Part shown: piece by piece, positions 7,561 to 18,284 of the stretch | How positions within the stretch are numbered: position 1 is the stretch's first letter | Layout: each line of letters starts with the position of its first letter | Assembly (NCBI RefSeq): GCF_019303475.1 | Contig: NZ_JABLSI010000040.1 | Coordinates: 1 to 48,019 of the forward strand | Length of the DNA: 48,019 bases | Direction of reading: 5' to 3' | Source of the DNA: Streptomyces sp. JJ38 | GTDB taxonomy: Bacteria; Actinomycetota; Actinomycetes; Streptomycetales; Streptomycetaceae | Position numbers and translations under genes: made by a program | Notes under the pieces: generated by a model | Database searches by the model: none | What the model was told of the DNA's origin: nothing | The model's input: only the letters and a program-made list of their open reading frames with translations

Positions 7561-8691
7561 ATGCCGCTGACCCCCGAGGACGTGCGGAACAAGCAGTTCA
7601 CGACCGTCCGCCTCCGAGAAGGCTATGACGAGGACGAGGTCGATGCCTTCCTCGACGAGGTCGAAGCAGAGCTGACCAGGCTGCTGCGGGAGAACGAGGA
7701 TCTGCGCGCCAAGCTGGCCGCTGCCACGCGGGCCGCGGCGCAGAACCAACAGCAGCAACAACAGGGCATGCGCAAACCCCCGGAGGACCGAACCCAGCAG
7801 GGTCCGGTGCCGCCGGCCATATCCGGTCCGCAGCCGGTGCCCCCGGGTCAGCAGCAGATGGGCGGTCCGCCCCAGCTCCCCGGTGCACCCCAGCTGCCCG
7901 CAGGTCCCGGCGGCCCTCAGGGCGGCCAGCCCGGTCCTGGCCAGCACGGCCAGCACCAGCAGCAGCACGGTCCCGGCCCGATGAGTGGCGGCCCGGGCCC
8001 GATGGGCGGTCACGGCGGTCCTCCGCAGATGCAGCAGGGTGGTGGCAACGACAGCGCCGCCCGCGTGCTCTCGCTGGCCCAGCAGACCGCCGACCAGGCG
8101 ATCGCCGAGGCGCGCTCCGAGGCGAACAAGATCGTCGGTGAGGCCCGCAGCCGCGCCGAGGGTCTGGAGCGCGACGCCCGCGCCAAGGCCGACGCGCTGG
8201 AGCGGGACGCCCAGGAGAAGCACCGCGTCGCGATGGGCTCCCTGGAGTCCGCCCGCGCCACGCTGGAGCGCAAGGTCGAGGACCTGCGCGGCTTCGAGCG
8301 GGAGTACCGCACGCGGCTGAAGTCCTACCTGGAGAGCCAGCTCCGCCAGCTGGAGAACCAGTCCGACGACTCACTCGCGCCGCCGCGCAGCCCGGCCGCC
8401 GCCTCGCTGCCGGCCTCCCCGTCGATGGCCTCAGCCGGTGCCCCCTCGGGCGGCACGATGGGCGGCCACCAGACGATGGGCGGCCAGTCCATGGGCGGTG
8501 GCCACACGCAGGGCGGCAACCCCGGCGGTGGACACGGCCAGGGCGGCGGCCAGACCTACGGCGGTCAGCAGCAGATGTCCCCGGCCATGACGCAGCCGAT
8601 GGCACCGGTCCGCCCGCAGGGTCAGCAGCCGATGCAGCAGCAGGCGCCGTCGCCGATGCGGGGCTTCCTGATCGACGAGGACGACAACTGA
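7561..8691 (+). CDS. divIVA: Polar growth protein DivIVA (Wag31-like)
   Basis: DivIVA forms the polarisome that directs apical growth of hyphae and is essential in Streptomyces. The 376-residue protein has the conserved membrane-binding domain at residues 1-55 (MPLTPEDVRNKQFTTVRLRE, then GYDEDEVDAFLDEVE). A Gln/Pro/Gly-rich linker spans about 60-160. A long coiled coil (about 165-265) is rich in Ala, Glu and Arg. A low-complexity tail repeats Gly-Gly-Met/Thr/Gln units (GGTMGGHQTMGGQSMGGG). The linker between the two coiled-coil regions is typical of Streptomyces and longer than in mycobacterial Wag31. The SD GAGGTGAAG precedes the ATG. A perfect hairpin follows the gene. Confidence 0.97.
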   Translation: MPLTPEDVRNKQFTTVRLREGYDEDEVDAFLDEVEAELTRLLRENEDLRAKLAAATRAAAQNQQQQQQGMRKPPEDRTQQGPVPPAISGPQPVPPGQQQMGGPPQLPGAPQLPAGPGGPQGGQPGPGQHGQHQQQHGPGPMSGGPGPMGGHGGPPQMQQGGGNDSAARVLSLAQQTADQAIAEARSEANKIVGEARSRAEGLERDARAKADALERDAQEKHRVAMGSLESARATLERKVEDLRGFEREYRTRLKSYLESQLRQLENQSDDSLAPPRSPAAASLPASPSMASAGAPSGGTMGGHQTMGGQSMGGGHTQGGNPGGGHGQGGGQTYGGQQQMSPAMTQPMAPVRPQGQQPMQQQAPSPMRGFLIDEDDN

Positions 8692-8714
8692 GCCTGCGCC
8701 GCTGAGCCGAGCCG

Positions 8715-8758
8715 ACGTGAACGGGCCGAACCCCTTGAGGGGTTCGGCCCGTTCACGT
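8715..8758. terminator. Perfect 20-bp hairpin terminator after divIVA
   Basis: Bases 8715-8734 and 8739-8758 are perfect 20-base inverted arms (ACGTGAACGGGCCGAACCCC and its complement) around the four-base loop TTGA. There is no T-tract, as is common in Streptomyces. It closes the division cluster 23 bases after the divIVA stop. Confidence 0.88.
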
Positions 8759-8920
8759 GCTGCGCTGGGGAGGTCCGCGCCGAGGCGCAGGGCTGGCAAG
8801 CGCAGCCCCCGGCTCCGGGCGCGGCCCGCGCAGGGGGTGCCCCCGCCGGCGCGTCGCGGGCCGCGGCTCCGCTGTGGCCGGTCGCGCAGTTCCCCGCGCC
8901 CCTTGCGGGGCGCGGGGAGC
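8759..8920. repeat. Dispersed intergenic repeat, fullest copy (copy A)
   Basis: These 162 non-coding bases lie between the divIVA hairpin and the ileS stop. The left part (8763-8804) matches the sequence downstream of trpA at 47967-48008 in the same 42-base length, and its block 8768-8788 is identical to 25587-25607 downstream of dnaE. The right part (8853-8910) matches 3294-3350 downstream of ftsQ. Internal hairpins are evident, for example GCTGCGCT/AGCGCAGC (8759-8766 with 8799-8806). The repeated copies at the 3' ends of unrelated genes define a dispersed family. Confidence 0.65.
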
Positions 8921-8925
8921 GGGGG

Positions 8926-12069
<3,144 letters not shown>

Positions 12070-12078
12070 CGGATGGTT

Positions 12079-12375
12079 CCTCCGGCGGACAGGGCAGCTT
12101 CCGTCGGAGGGACGAGACGCGCCCGAGCGGCGCTTCCCGCGGTACCACCCTCCTTGGCGGTGATGCTCGTGACCCACCGCCCGCTCATTGGGCCGGGGTG
12201 ACGCCCGGGGGCGGCCCCTGCGGTGCCGGTTCTACTCACCCACCCGGAGGGTGCGGCTTTCTTCCGGCGGCTCCGGGGTGATCTTCGCGTCGCGCTCGCC
12301 CCCGGGCTCTCACCGTCCCCGGGTCGCTCTGGGCTGCGTACGGACGCTACTCGTCCCCATCCATGCCTTTCGCTG
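12079..12375 (-). promoter_or_regulatory. T-box riboswitch, ileS leader (translational type)
   Basis: On the minus strand 12155-12138 reads AAGGAGGGTGGTACCGCG, an essentially perfect T-box sequence that pairs with the NCCA end of uncharged tRNA. Downstream, CCTCCGACGG (12110-12101) can pair with CCGCCGGAGG (12088-12079), which contains the ileS SD, apart from one mismatch. Binding of uncharged tRNA should open this sequestering hairpin, so control is on translation rather than termination, as known for actinobacterial ileS T-boxes. An ATC triplet (12282-12280) in GAAGATCACCCC is the probable isoleucine specifier. The 5' boundary is approximate. Confidence 0.9.
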
Positions 12376-12381
12376 CCGACC

Positions 12382-12387
12382 AGTGTA
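12382..12387 (-). promoter_or_regulatory. Candidate -10 box for the ileS T-box transcript
   Basis: On the minus strand TACACT lies just upstream of the conserved T-box leader, placing the transcript start near 12375. A clear -35 was not found. The call rests on the hexamer and its position. Confidence 0.35.
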
Positions 12388-12580
12388 CGGGCCGTGCGGA
12401 AGCGCTGCCGAGCGGTTTCCGCGGCGTGGGGCTGGGGCACAACGCCTTCGCGGGCGCCGGGCGGCGCTCCCGCGAAGATCACGTACCGAACGGCGCGTCC
12501 CGTTGCCGCGTGCTTCGAGTCGATTTATCGTTCCGGCACGATTCGCGAGCAAGATCACACTATGTGAAGGGGTCGCGGCG

Positions 12581-13474
12581 ATGGCAGGCGTGGCGAAGAA
12601 GGCAGCCGCCAGGAAGACGCCGGCCAAGGGTGGCCCCGCGGCCGGGAGGGCGGCGGCGAAGAAGGCGCCGGCCAAGCCCGCCGGCACCGAGGCGGCCCGG
12701 GGTGGCGCCGAGCCCCCGGAGGGGAAGGCCACGGCGAGGAAGACGCCCGGGAAGACGACCGGCAAGGCACCTGCTCAGCGGGCCGCCGCCAAGAAGGCCG
12801 CGAAGAAGACCACCACCACGAAGAAGACAGCGGCGAAGAAGACGGCGGCGAAGACGACCACCACGAAGAAGACAGCGGCGAAGAAGACCGCCGCGAAGAA
12901 GACGGCGGCCAAGAAGGCGACGGCCGGGAAGGCCCCGGCGCGGAAGCCGGACCGACACGAGAAGGACACGCTGGGCCCAGAAGCGGCCCGACGGAAGACG
13001 GGAGCCGGAGCGGTGGCTGCGAAGAAGACGACGACGGGTACCCAGACGGCCGTGCCCCAGGCCCGCATCGCTGCGGCACCGGAGGAGCTGGCCGTCCGGG
13101 TGGGCGAGGAGCCCTGGACGGACACCGAGGTCGCCGAGGCCCGGAGCGAGCTGGCGACCGAGGTGGAACGCCTGCGCACCGAGATCGAGGCGGCCGAGCG
13201 GGCGCTGGCGGGCCTCATGCGGGACCCGGGGGACGGGGCCGGGGACGACCAGGCCGACACCGGGACCAAGAACATCACGCGTGAGCACGAGATGGCCGTG
13301 GCCGAGAACGCCCGCGAGATGATGTACCAGAGCGAGCGTGCCCTCGAACGCATCGCGGCGGGCACCTACGGCCTGTGCGAGAACTGCGGCAACCCGATCG
13401 GCAAGGCGCGGATGCAGGCGTTTCCCCGGGCCACGCTGTGTGTGGAGTGCAAGCAGAAGCAGGAGCGGCACTGA
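12581..13474 (+). CDS. Histone-like Lys/Ala-rich protein with C-terminal DksA/TraR zinc finger
   Basis: The first half of this 297-residue protein (about 1-150) is a low-complexity Lys/Ala/Thr/Pro region built on AAKK and TTTTKK units, like histone H1-type bacterial proteins. It probably binds DNA without sequence specificity. The second half carries a short coiled coil (about 183-210) and a DksA/TraR-type zinc finger with Cys266, Cys269, Cys287 and Cys290 (GLCENCGNPIG and LCVECKQ). DksA-like proteins bind the RNA polymerase secondary channel, but the acidic tip of E. coli DksA is not obvious here. The ATG at 12581 is the first in-frame Met after the non-coding leader. The gene is divergent from ileS and upstream of lspA. 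It could be a nucleoid protein, a transcription factor, or both. Confidence 0.85.
   Translation: MAGVAKKAAARKTPAKGGPAAGRAAAKKAPAKPAGTEAARGGAEPPEGKATARKTPGKTTGKAPAQRAAAKKAAKKTTTTKKTAAKKTAAKTTTTKKTAAKKTAAKKTAAKKATAGKAPARKPDRHEKDTLGPEAARRKTGAGAVAAKKTTTGTQTAVPQARIAAAPEELAVRVGEEPWTDTEVAEARSELATEVERLRTEIEAAERALAGLMRDPGDGAGDDQADTGTKNITREHEMAVAENAREMMYQSERALERIAAGTYGLCENCGNPIGKARMQAFPRATLCVECKQKQERH
12812..12888 (+). repeat. 45-base direct repeat inside the histone-like region
   Basis: A 32-base block starting ACCACCACGAAGAAGACAGC at 12812 recurs identically at 12857, an offset of 45 bases or 15 codons. It encodes the TTKKTAAKKT unit twice. Such in-frame repeats can expand or contract, so the length of the basic tail may differ between strains. 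Confidence 0.8.
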
Positions 13475-13496
13475 GGGCGGGCGACGGCCGGTGTCG

Positions 13497-13502
13497 TACG
13501 CT
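13497..13502 (+). promoter_or_regulatory. -10-like hexamer for a leaderless lspA transcript
   Basis: TACGCT lies exactly six bases before the GTG at 13509, and no SD precedes that codon. This is the geometry of leaderless transcripts, where transcription starts at the first base of the start codon. Confidence 0.45.
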
Positions 13503-13508
13503 CGTCAC

Positions 13509-14078
13509 GTGACAGCAGAGGTGGAGCAGGCCATCGAAGACGTGCCGGAGAAGGCCAGGGACGAGTCCGGGGGCGCTGGCGAGGCGCCACGCGGCAGGCG
13601 GCGTGTGGCCGTACTCCTCTGGGTGGCGGCGGTGGCCTACGCGCTGGACCTGATCTCCAAGATCGTCGTCGTCGAGTATCTGGAGGGCGAGCCCTCCATC
13701 GAGGTCGTCGGCGAGCTGCTGCGCTTCCACGCCGTACGCAACCCCGGGGCCGCCTTCGGCATGGGGGAGGCGTTGACCATCGTGTTCACGGCCATCGCGG
13801 CGGCCGTGATCGTGGTGATCTTCCGGATCGCCCGCAAGCTCTACAGCACGCCGTGGGCGATCGCCCTGGGGTTGCTGCTGGGCGGGGCCTTCGGCAACCT
13901 GACCGACCGCGTCTTCCGTTCCCCCGGCGTCTTCCAGGGGGCGGTGGTCGACTTCATCGCCCCGGCCCACTTCGCCGTCTTCAACCTGGCGGACTCGGCC
14001 ATCGTCTGCGGCGGCTTCCTCATCGTCATCCTGTCCTTCCGCGGCCTCGACCCGGACGGCAGGGTCCACCGGGACTGA
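13509..14078 (+). CDS. lspA: Lipoprotein signal peptidase (signal peptidase II)
   Basis: LspA cleaves the signal peptide of diacylglyceryl-modified prolipoproteins in the membrane. The 189-residue protein has four membrane segments and the catalytic aspartate pair Asp133 (GNLTDRVFR) and Asp162 (FNLADSAIV). RNPGAAFGMG is the conserved substrate-pocket motif. A 30-residue charged cytoplasmic N-terminus is typical of Streptomyces. GTG at 13491 is an alternative start, but the hexamer TACGCT six bases before 13509 favours the latter. It converges on the protease gene, with only 12 bases between stops and no visible terminator. Confidence 0.96.
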   Translation: MTAEVEQAIEDVPEKARDESGGAGEAPRGRRRVAVLLWVAAVAYALDLISKIVVVEYLEGEPSIEVVGELLRFHAVRNPGAAFGMGEALTIVFTAIAAAVIVVIFRIARKLYSTPWAIALGLLLGGAFGNLTDRVFRSPGVFQGAVVDFIAPAHFAVFNLADSAIVCGGFLIVILSFRGLDPDGRVHRD

Positions 14079-14090
14079 GCCCGGCGGACG

Positions 14091-15341
14091 TCACCGGCTG
14101 ATCCGCACGCGGTAGCCGTCCTCGGTGCGCGTCTCGACGGTCACCGTGACGCCGTCGGCCCCGTGCTGGTGGCTGCCGCCCGGCAGCACCGGCGCGTCCC
14201 ACAGTTCGGCCAGGGCGGGCGGCCGCCACGCCCCGCACCGGCTGCCACCGCCGCTGCCGGGGGTGGCGTCCAGCACGCGGACCGGGCCGTGGCCCGTGCG
14301 CACGCTGGAGTCGACGGTGTACAGCAGCACACCCTCCGTGCAGATCCCGGAGTCCGGCCCGGTGCGGGTGCGGGCCTCGGCGACCAGCGCCGTGCTCTCG
14401 CCCGTCCGTACCACGGCGATGCTGCCTCCCTCCGCGGAGCCGACGGGCCGCAGCAGCCAGGTGCCGCCGTCCGGCAGGCAGCCGACGTCGGCGTCGCGCA
14501 GCCAGCCGAACTTCCACTTGTGCCAGCCGAGCAGGTCGCTGCGCGCCGCCACGCTCATCGGGTCCCAGGCGCCGGCGAACTCCACCGAGGCGCCGCGGGC
14601 CGCGTTGTAGAGGTCGGGCAGGCCGAACAGGTGCAGCGTCTCGTGGGTGAAGTTGCCGCGCTGCCAGTCGGCGCCGTCCTGTTCGCGCCCGAAGACCAGC
14701 GCGGCGGCGGTGACGGACCGTCCGCCCACGTCCAGCTCCGCGAACGTCCGGGCCTGGGAGACCGCGGGGGAGGCGGGTACGTTGTCGTCCGCGACGACGA
14801 GCAGCAGGTCGGTCTCGGCGAAGCCGGTCCCGCGGCCCTGGGCAGCGTCGACCGCGTCCTGTACGTAGCGCTTCATCGTGGCCGTGGGAACGCGCCGCCC
14901 GATGCCGTACGCGCTCCAGGGGCGCGGCATCCGCACCCAGCCGTCGGTCGGTGCGAAGCGCGGCCGGTAGCGGCCGTAGGAGGAGCGGGCGAGGAAGTCG
15001 GCCGCTGGATCGGTGAAGAACGCGGCACGCTCGGCCGCCGCGCTGCGGGCGGGGATGTCGGGGAAGTCGACCATCAGCACGGTGGCCGTCTGCTCGCCGA
15101 GCGGCTGCAGGTGGCGGCCGGTGTACGGGCCCTCGCCCACCCAGCCGCGCGGCTCCGGGGCGATCGCGCACGGTCCGGTGATGTCGGCGCGCTGGGCCGC
15201 GGCGGCCCGCTCCGGTGCGGGGGCGAGCGTCACGGCCGCGGCGGCGAGTGCGAGGACGGCGGCCGGGAGCGGACGCGGGGGCCGGTGGCGGACGCCGCGG
15301 GGGCCGCGGGCGCGGGGTCGGCCGGAGGCGCGGGGGACCAC
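14091..15341 (-). CDS. Secreted M6-family-like metalloprotease
   Basis: The 416-residue product begins with an Arg/Pro-rich segment and a hydrophobic stretch (about 27-42, AAVLALAAAAVTLA) that looks like a Sec signal peptide cleaved near AAAAQ. The zinc-protease motif HExxHxxGxxD is complete: His233, Glu234, His237 and Asp243 in NFTHETLHLFGLPDLYNA. The downstream WDPMS and LGWHKWKFGWL segments resemble M6 (immune inhibitor A-like) peptidases. The N-terminal pattern TVLMVDFPDIPA also fits that family. The GTG at 15341 is chosen for the SD GGGGAGAGGAG just upstream. The gene lies between lspA and rluD on the opposite strand and looks accessory. The substrate is unknown. Confidence 0.78.
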   Translation of the reverse strand: MVPRASGRPRARGPRGVRHRPPRPLPAAVLALAAAAVTLAPAPERAAAAQRADITGPCAIAPEPRGWVGEGPYTGRHLQPLGEQTATVLMVDFPDIPARSAAAERAAFFTDPAADFLARSSYGRYRPRFAPTDGWVRMPRPWSAYGIGRRVPTATMKRYVQDAVDAAQGRGTGFAETDLLLVVADDNVPASPAVSQARTFAELDVGGRSVTAAALVFGREQDGADWQRGNFTHETLHLFGLPDLYNAARGASVEFAGAWDPMSVAARSDLLGWHKWKFGWLRDADVGCLPDGGTWLLRPVGSAEGGSIAVVRTGESTALVAEARTRTGPDSGICTEGVLLYTVDSSVRTGHGPVRVLDATPGSGGGSRCGAWRPPALAELWDAPVLPGGSHQHGADGVTVTVETRTEDGYRVRISR

Positions 15342-15475
15342 GGCGGGCTCCTCTCCCCGCGTCGACCGTGCCGGCCCGTGCCGACGAAGGGGCGGGACCG
15401 CGGGTAATGGCACTGTTACGCCCGGCGCGGGACCGGTGCACGCGGGGCTGGTCCGAACGGGTGGCGGGAGTCCGG

Positions 15476-15481
15476 CATACT
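15476..15481 (+). promoter_or_regulatory. -10-like hexamer for a leaderless rluD transcript
   Basis: CATACT lies seven bases before the GTG at 15489. There is no convincing SD in between, so the transcript probably starts at or next to the start codon. Confidence 0.45.
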
Positions 15482-15488
15482 CGACGGG

Positions 15489-16436
15489 GTGAGCACCCCA
15501 GCATCCCCCGAGGTCCGTACCCTTCCCGTGCCCGACGGCCTGGAGGGCGAACGCGTCGACGCCGCCCTGGCCAGGATGTTCGGCTTCTCCCGGACGAAGG
15601 CCGCCGAGCTGGCCGCCGACGGCAAGGTGCGGGTGGACGGCGCGGCGGCCGGCAAGTCGGACCGCGTCCAGGGCGGGGCCTGGCTGGAGGTCGAGATGCC
15701 CGCGCCCCCCGCCCCGGTGCGGGTGGTCGCCGAGCCCGTCGAGGGCATGGAGATCGTGCACGACGACGAGGACCTCGTCGTCGTCATGAAGCCGGTCGGA
15801 GTCGCGGCGCACCCCAGCCCCGGGTGGACCGGGCCCACCGTCATCGGCGGTCTGGCCGCGGCCGGGTACACGATCGCCACCTCGGGCGCCGCCGAGCGCC
15901 AGGGCATCGTGCACCGGCTGGACGTGGGCACGTCGGGGCTGATGGTCGTCGCCAAGTCGGAGCGTGCCTACAGCCGGCTCAAGCAGCAGTTCCGGGACCG
16001 GGTGGTGGACAAGCGCTACCACGCCCTCGTCCAGGGCCACCCCGACCCGCTCAGCGGCACCATCGACGCACCGATCGGCCGGCACCCGCAGCACGACTAC
16101 AAGTGGGCGGTCGTCGCGGACGGCAAGCCGTCGGTCACCCACTACGACCTGATCGAGGCGTTCCGCGCGGCCAGCCTGCTGGACATCAAGCTGGAGACGG
16201 GCCGCACCCACCAGATCCGGGTCCACATGGCGGCCCACCGGCACCCGTGCGCGGGCGACCTCACCTACGGCGCCGATCCCACGCTGGCCCGCCGGCTGGG
16301 CCTCACCCGGCAGTGGCTGCACGCCATGCGGCTGGGTTTCGAGCACCCGTCCGACGGCGGCTGGGTCGAGTTCGAGAGCGCGTACCCGGAGGACCTCCAG
16401 TCGGCCCTGGACCGGGTACGCGCCGACAGCGCGTAG
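15489..16436 (+). CDS. rluD: RluD-family 23S rRNA pseudouridine synthase
   Basis: The enzyme isomerises uridines to pseudouridine in 23S rRNA. Its 315 residues comprise an S4 RNA-binding domain (about 20-65, VDAALARMFGFSRTKAAEL) and the RluA/RluD catalytic domain with the nucleophile Asp145 in VHRLDVGTSGLMVV. LETGRTHQIRVHMA and HPCAGDLTYGA are further family motifs. The substrate positions (1911/1915/1917 in E. coli) are assumed from family. The gene follows lspA in actinobacteria, and here the M6 protease gene intervenes. Confidence 0.93.
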   Translation: MSTPASPEVRTLPVPDGLEGERVDAALARMFGFSRTKAAELAADGKVRVDGAAAGKSDRVQGGAWLEVEMPAPPAPVRVVAEPVEGMEIVHDDEDLVVVMKPVGVAAHPSPGWTGPTVIGGLAAAGYTIATSGAAERQGIVHRLDVGTSGLMVVAKSERAYSRLKQQFRDRVVDKRYHALVQGHPDPLSGTIDAPIGRHPQHDYKWAVVADGKPSVTHYDLIEAFRAASLLDIKLETGRTHQIRVHMAAHRHPCAGDLTYGADPTLARRLGLTRQWLHAMRLGFEHPSDGGWVEFESAYPEDLQSALDRVRADSA

Positions 16437-16451
16437 CCGCCCCGGGCGCCG

Positions 16452-16502
16452 CCCGCGAGGGTTGAGCGGACGGGACGCCCCGGTCCGCTCAACCCTCGCG
16501 GG
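16452..16502. terminator. Bidirectional hairpin terminator between rluD and the MscS gene
   Basis: Perfect 20-base arms (16452-16471 starting CCCGCGAGGGTTGAGCGGAC, and its complement at 16483-16502) surround an 11-base loop. The right arm runs into the last codons of the convergent gene on the minus strand, so its C-terminal residues are encoded within the terminator. Confidence 0.85.
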
Positions 16503-17517
16503 TGGTGCGGACGCGCGGCAGCGCTTCGGGGTGCTCGTCGCGCAGCCAGGCGAGGAGCTGCTCGCGCACCTCGCAGCGCAGCGTCCAGATGTCGTCCGCG
16601 GACCGGGCGGACATGGCCGCGCGGACCTCGATCGTGCTGGGCGTGGTGTCCGTCACGACCAGGCTCCAGCTGCGGCCGTCCCAGGCGTCGCTGGCCCGCA
16701 CGACCTCCTCCGTCCTGGCGCGCAGCGCGGCCACGGGCGCGTTGTGGTCCAGGTGCAGGTACACCGTGCCGATGATCTGCGAGCCGCCGCGCGACCAGTT
16801 CTCGAAGGGCTTGTTGGTGAAGTAGGAGACCGGCATCGTGATGCGCCGCTCGTCCCAGGTCAGCAGGACGAGGTAGGACACGGTGATCTCGTCCACGACG
16901 CCGTACTCGCCGTCCACGACGACGGTGTCGCCGATGCGCACCATGTCACCGAAGGCGATCGACAGCCCGGCGAACAGGTTGCTCAGCGTGGACTGCGCCG
17001 CGATGCCCGCGACGATGCCGAGGACGCCGGCCGAGGCCAGCATCGAGGTGCCCACGGTCTTCATGCCGTCGAACTGCAACAGGATGGCCGCCGCCGCGAC
17101 CACGATGACCACGGTCGTCACCAGGCGCTGGATCAGCGTCAGCTGCGTCCGCACCCGGCGGGCGCGCGCCGGATCGTGGGCGGCGCCGGTGTAGCGGGCG
17201 GACGTCGTCTCCATGACCGCCGCCGCCACGCGCAGGGCGAGCCAGGCGGAGGCGGCGATCATTATGATCGTCAGCCACAGCTCGACCGTCTCCCGGCTGT
17301 CGACCGCGAGGTGCGTGCTGCCGAAGAAGCCGCGTACCAGGGCGACGAACAGCACCGCCGTGAACGGGGTGCGTCCCTGACGCAGCAGGCCCCACATCGG
17401 GGTCTCCGGGTGCCGGGCGTCGATCCGCACGAGCAGCCGGTCCACGACCCAGGCGACGATCCAGGCGACGACGAGGGCACCACCGAACACGATGACCGGT
17501 CGCAGCACGTTCTCCAT
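16489..17517 (-). CDS. mscS: MscS-family small-conductance mechanosensitive channel
   Basis: MscS channels open under membrane tension to release solutes in osmotic downshock. The 342-residue protein has N-terminal membrane helices (about 5-25, 52-67, 80-100, 125-147). The pore-lining helix and beta domain follow: GTSMLASAGVLGIVAGIAAQ, then NLFAGLSIAFGDMVRIGDTV. This is the classic MscS signature. A C-terminal cytoplasmic vestibule domain completes it. The SD AAGGAG precedes the ATG by about 11 bases. The gene is divergent from the hydrolase gene. Confidence 0.92.
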   Translation of the reverse strand: MENVLRPVIVFGGALVVAWIVAWVVDRLLVRIDARHPETPMWGLLRQGRTPFTAVLFVALVRGFFGSTHLAVDSRETVELWLTIIMIAASAWLALRVAAAVMETTSARYTGAAHDPARARRVRTQLTLIQRLVTTVVIVVAAAAILLQFDGMKTVGTSMLASAGVLGIVAGIAAQSTLSNLFAGLSIAFGDMVRIGDTVVVDGEYGVVDEITVSYLVLLTWDERRITMPVSYFTNKPFENWSRGGSQIIGTVYLHLDHNAPVAALRARTEEVVRASDAWDGRSWSLVVTDTTPSTIEVRAAMSARSADDIWTLRCEVREQLLAWLRDEHPEALPRVRTTREG

Positions 17518-17632
17518 GGCGCTTCGAACTCCTTGAGGGGTGAGAGGCTCACTCGACCGTACCTGTCACGATGGGGACCCCCGCCCACGGGACCGTCGGG
17601 GGCGGGGACGGGAACGGAAGGAAGTGACGGCG

Positions 17633-18232
17633 TTGGCCACCGTGGTGCTGTTCCACTCGATCTACGGGCGCAGGCCCGCAGTGGAGGCCGCGGCCGAACG
17701 GCTGCGGGCCGCCGGGCACGAGGTGCACGTGCCCGACCTCTACGACGGCCGGGTCCTGGAGACCGTCGAGGAGGGCCGTGCCGTCATGGAGGAGCTCGGC
17801 CGGGAGGAGCTCCTGCGCCGCGCCGTGGCCGCGGTGGCCCCGCTCTCCGAACGCGGCGTGGTGTACGCGGGATTCTCGCTGGGGGCCGCCATCGCGCAGA
17901 GCGTCGCGCTGGGCGACGAGAAGGCCCGTGCCCTGCTGCTCCTGCACGGCACCTCCGACGTGCCCGAGGGAGCCGCCGTGGACGGCCTGCCCGTGCAGCT
18001 CCACGTCGCCGAGCCCGACCCCTTCGAGCCCGACGACTGGCTGAACGCCTGGTACCTCCGGATGGAACGGGCGGGAGCCGACGTCGAGGTCCACCGCTAC
18101 GCCGGAGCCGGGCACCTCTACACCGACCCGGACCTGGAGGACCACGACGCCGAGGCCGCGGAGCGGACGTGGCGCGTCGCCCTGGACTTCCTCGCCGGGA
18201 CGGACGCCGCCGCGGCCTCCGGGGCCGCCTGA
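17633..18232 (+). CDS. Dienelactone hydrolase family protein
   Basis: This 199-residue alpha/beta hydrolase of the DLH family has the nucleophile elbow GFSLGAA (Ser rather than the Cys of classical dienelactone hydrolase), an acidic residue in the VAEPDPFEPDDW region and the histidine in YAGAGHLYTDPDL. The substrate cannot be inferred. The start is uncertain. AAGGA at 17618-17622 is spaced ten bases from TTG 17633 but only one from GTG 17624, so the TTG, giving MATVVLFHS, is preferred. It converges with phoD across a strong hairpin. Confidence 0.85.
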   Translation: MATVVLFHSIYGRRPAVEAAAERLRAAGHEVHVPDLYDGRVLETVEEGRAVMEELGREELLRRAVAAVAPLSERGVVYAGFSLGAAIAQSVALGDEKARALLLLHGTSDVPEGAAVDGLPVQLHVAEPDPFEPDDWLNAWYLRMERAGADVEVHRYAGAGHLYTDPDLEDHDAEAAERTWRVALDFLAGTDAAAASGAA

Positions 18233-18236
18233 CGCG

Positions 18237-18275
18237 TCCGGTCCCGGGGCACGTTCCGCGGGCCCCGGGACCGGA
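18237..18275. terminator. Bidirectional hairpin between hydrolase and phoD
   Basis: Perfect 14-base arms TCCGGTCCCGGGGC (18237-18250) and its complement (18262-18275) surround an 11-base loop, placed between two convergent stops. Confidence 0.85.
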
Positions 18276-18284
18276 GGGGCGCGG

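Noticed and set aside
12070..12177. N-terminal extension of ileS to 12177
   Set aside because: It would translate the T-box core and sequestering stem, and a proper SD and typical start exist at 12069.
14091..16346. A 751-codon minus-strand frame extending the M6 protease upstream through rluD
   Set aside because: The upstream part is antisense to rluD, while an SD, GTG and signal peptide mark a start at 15341.
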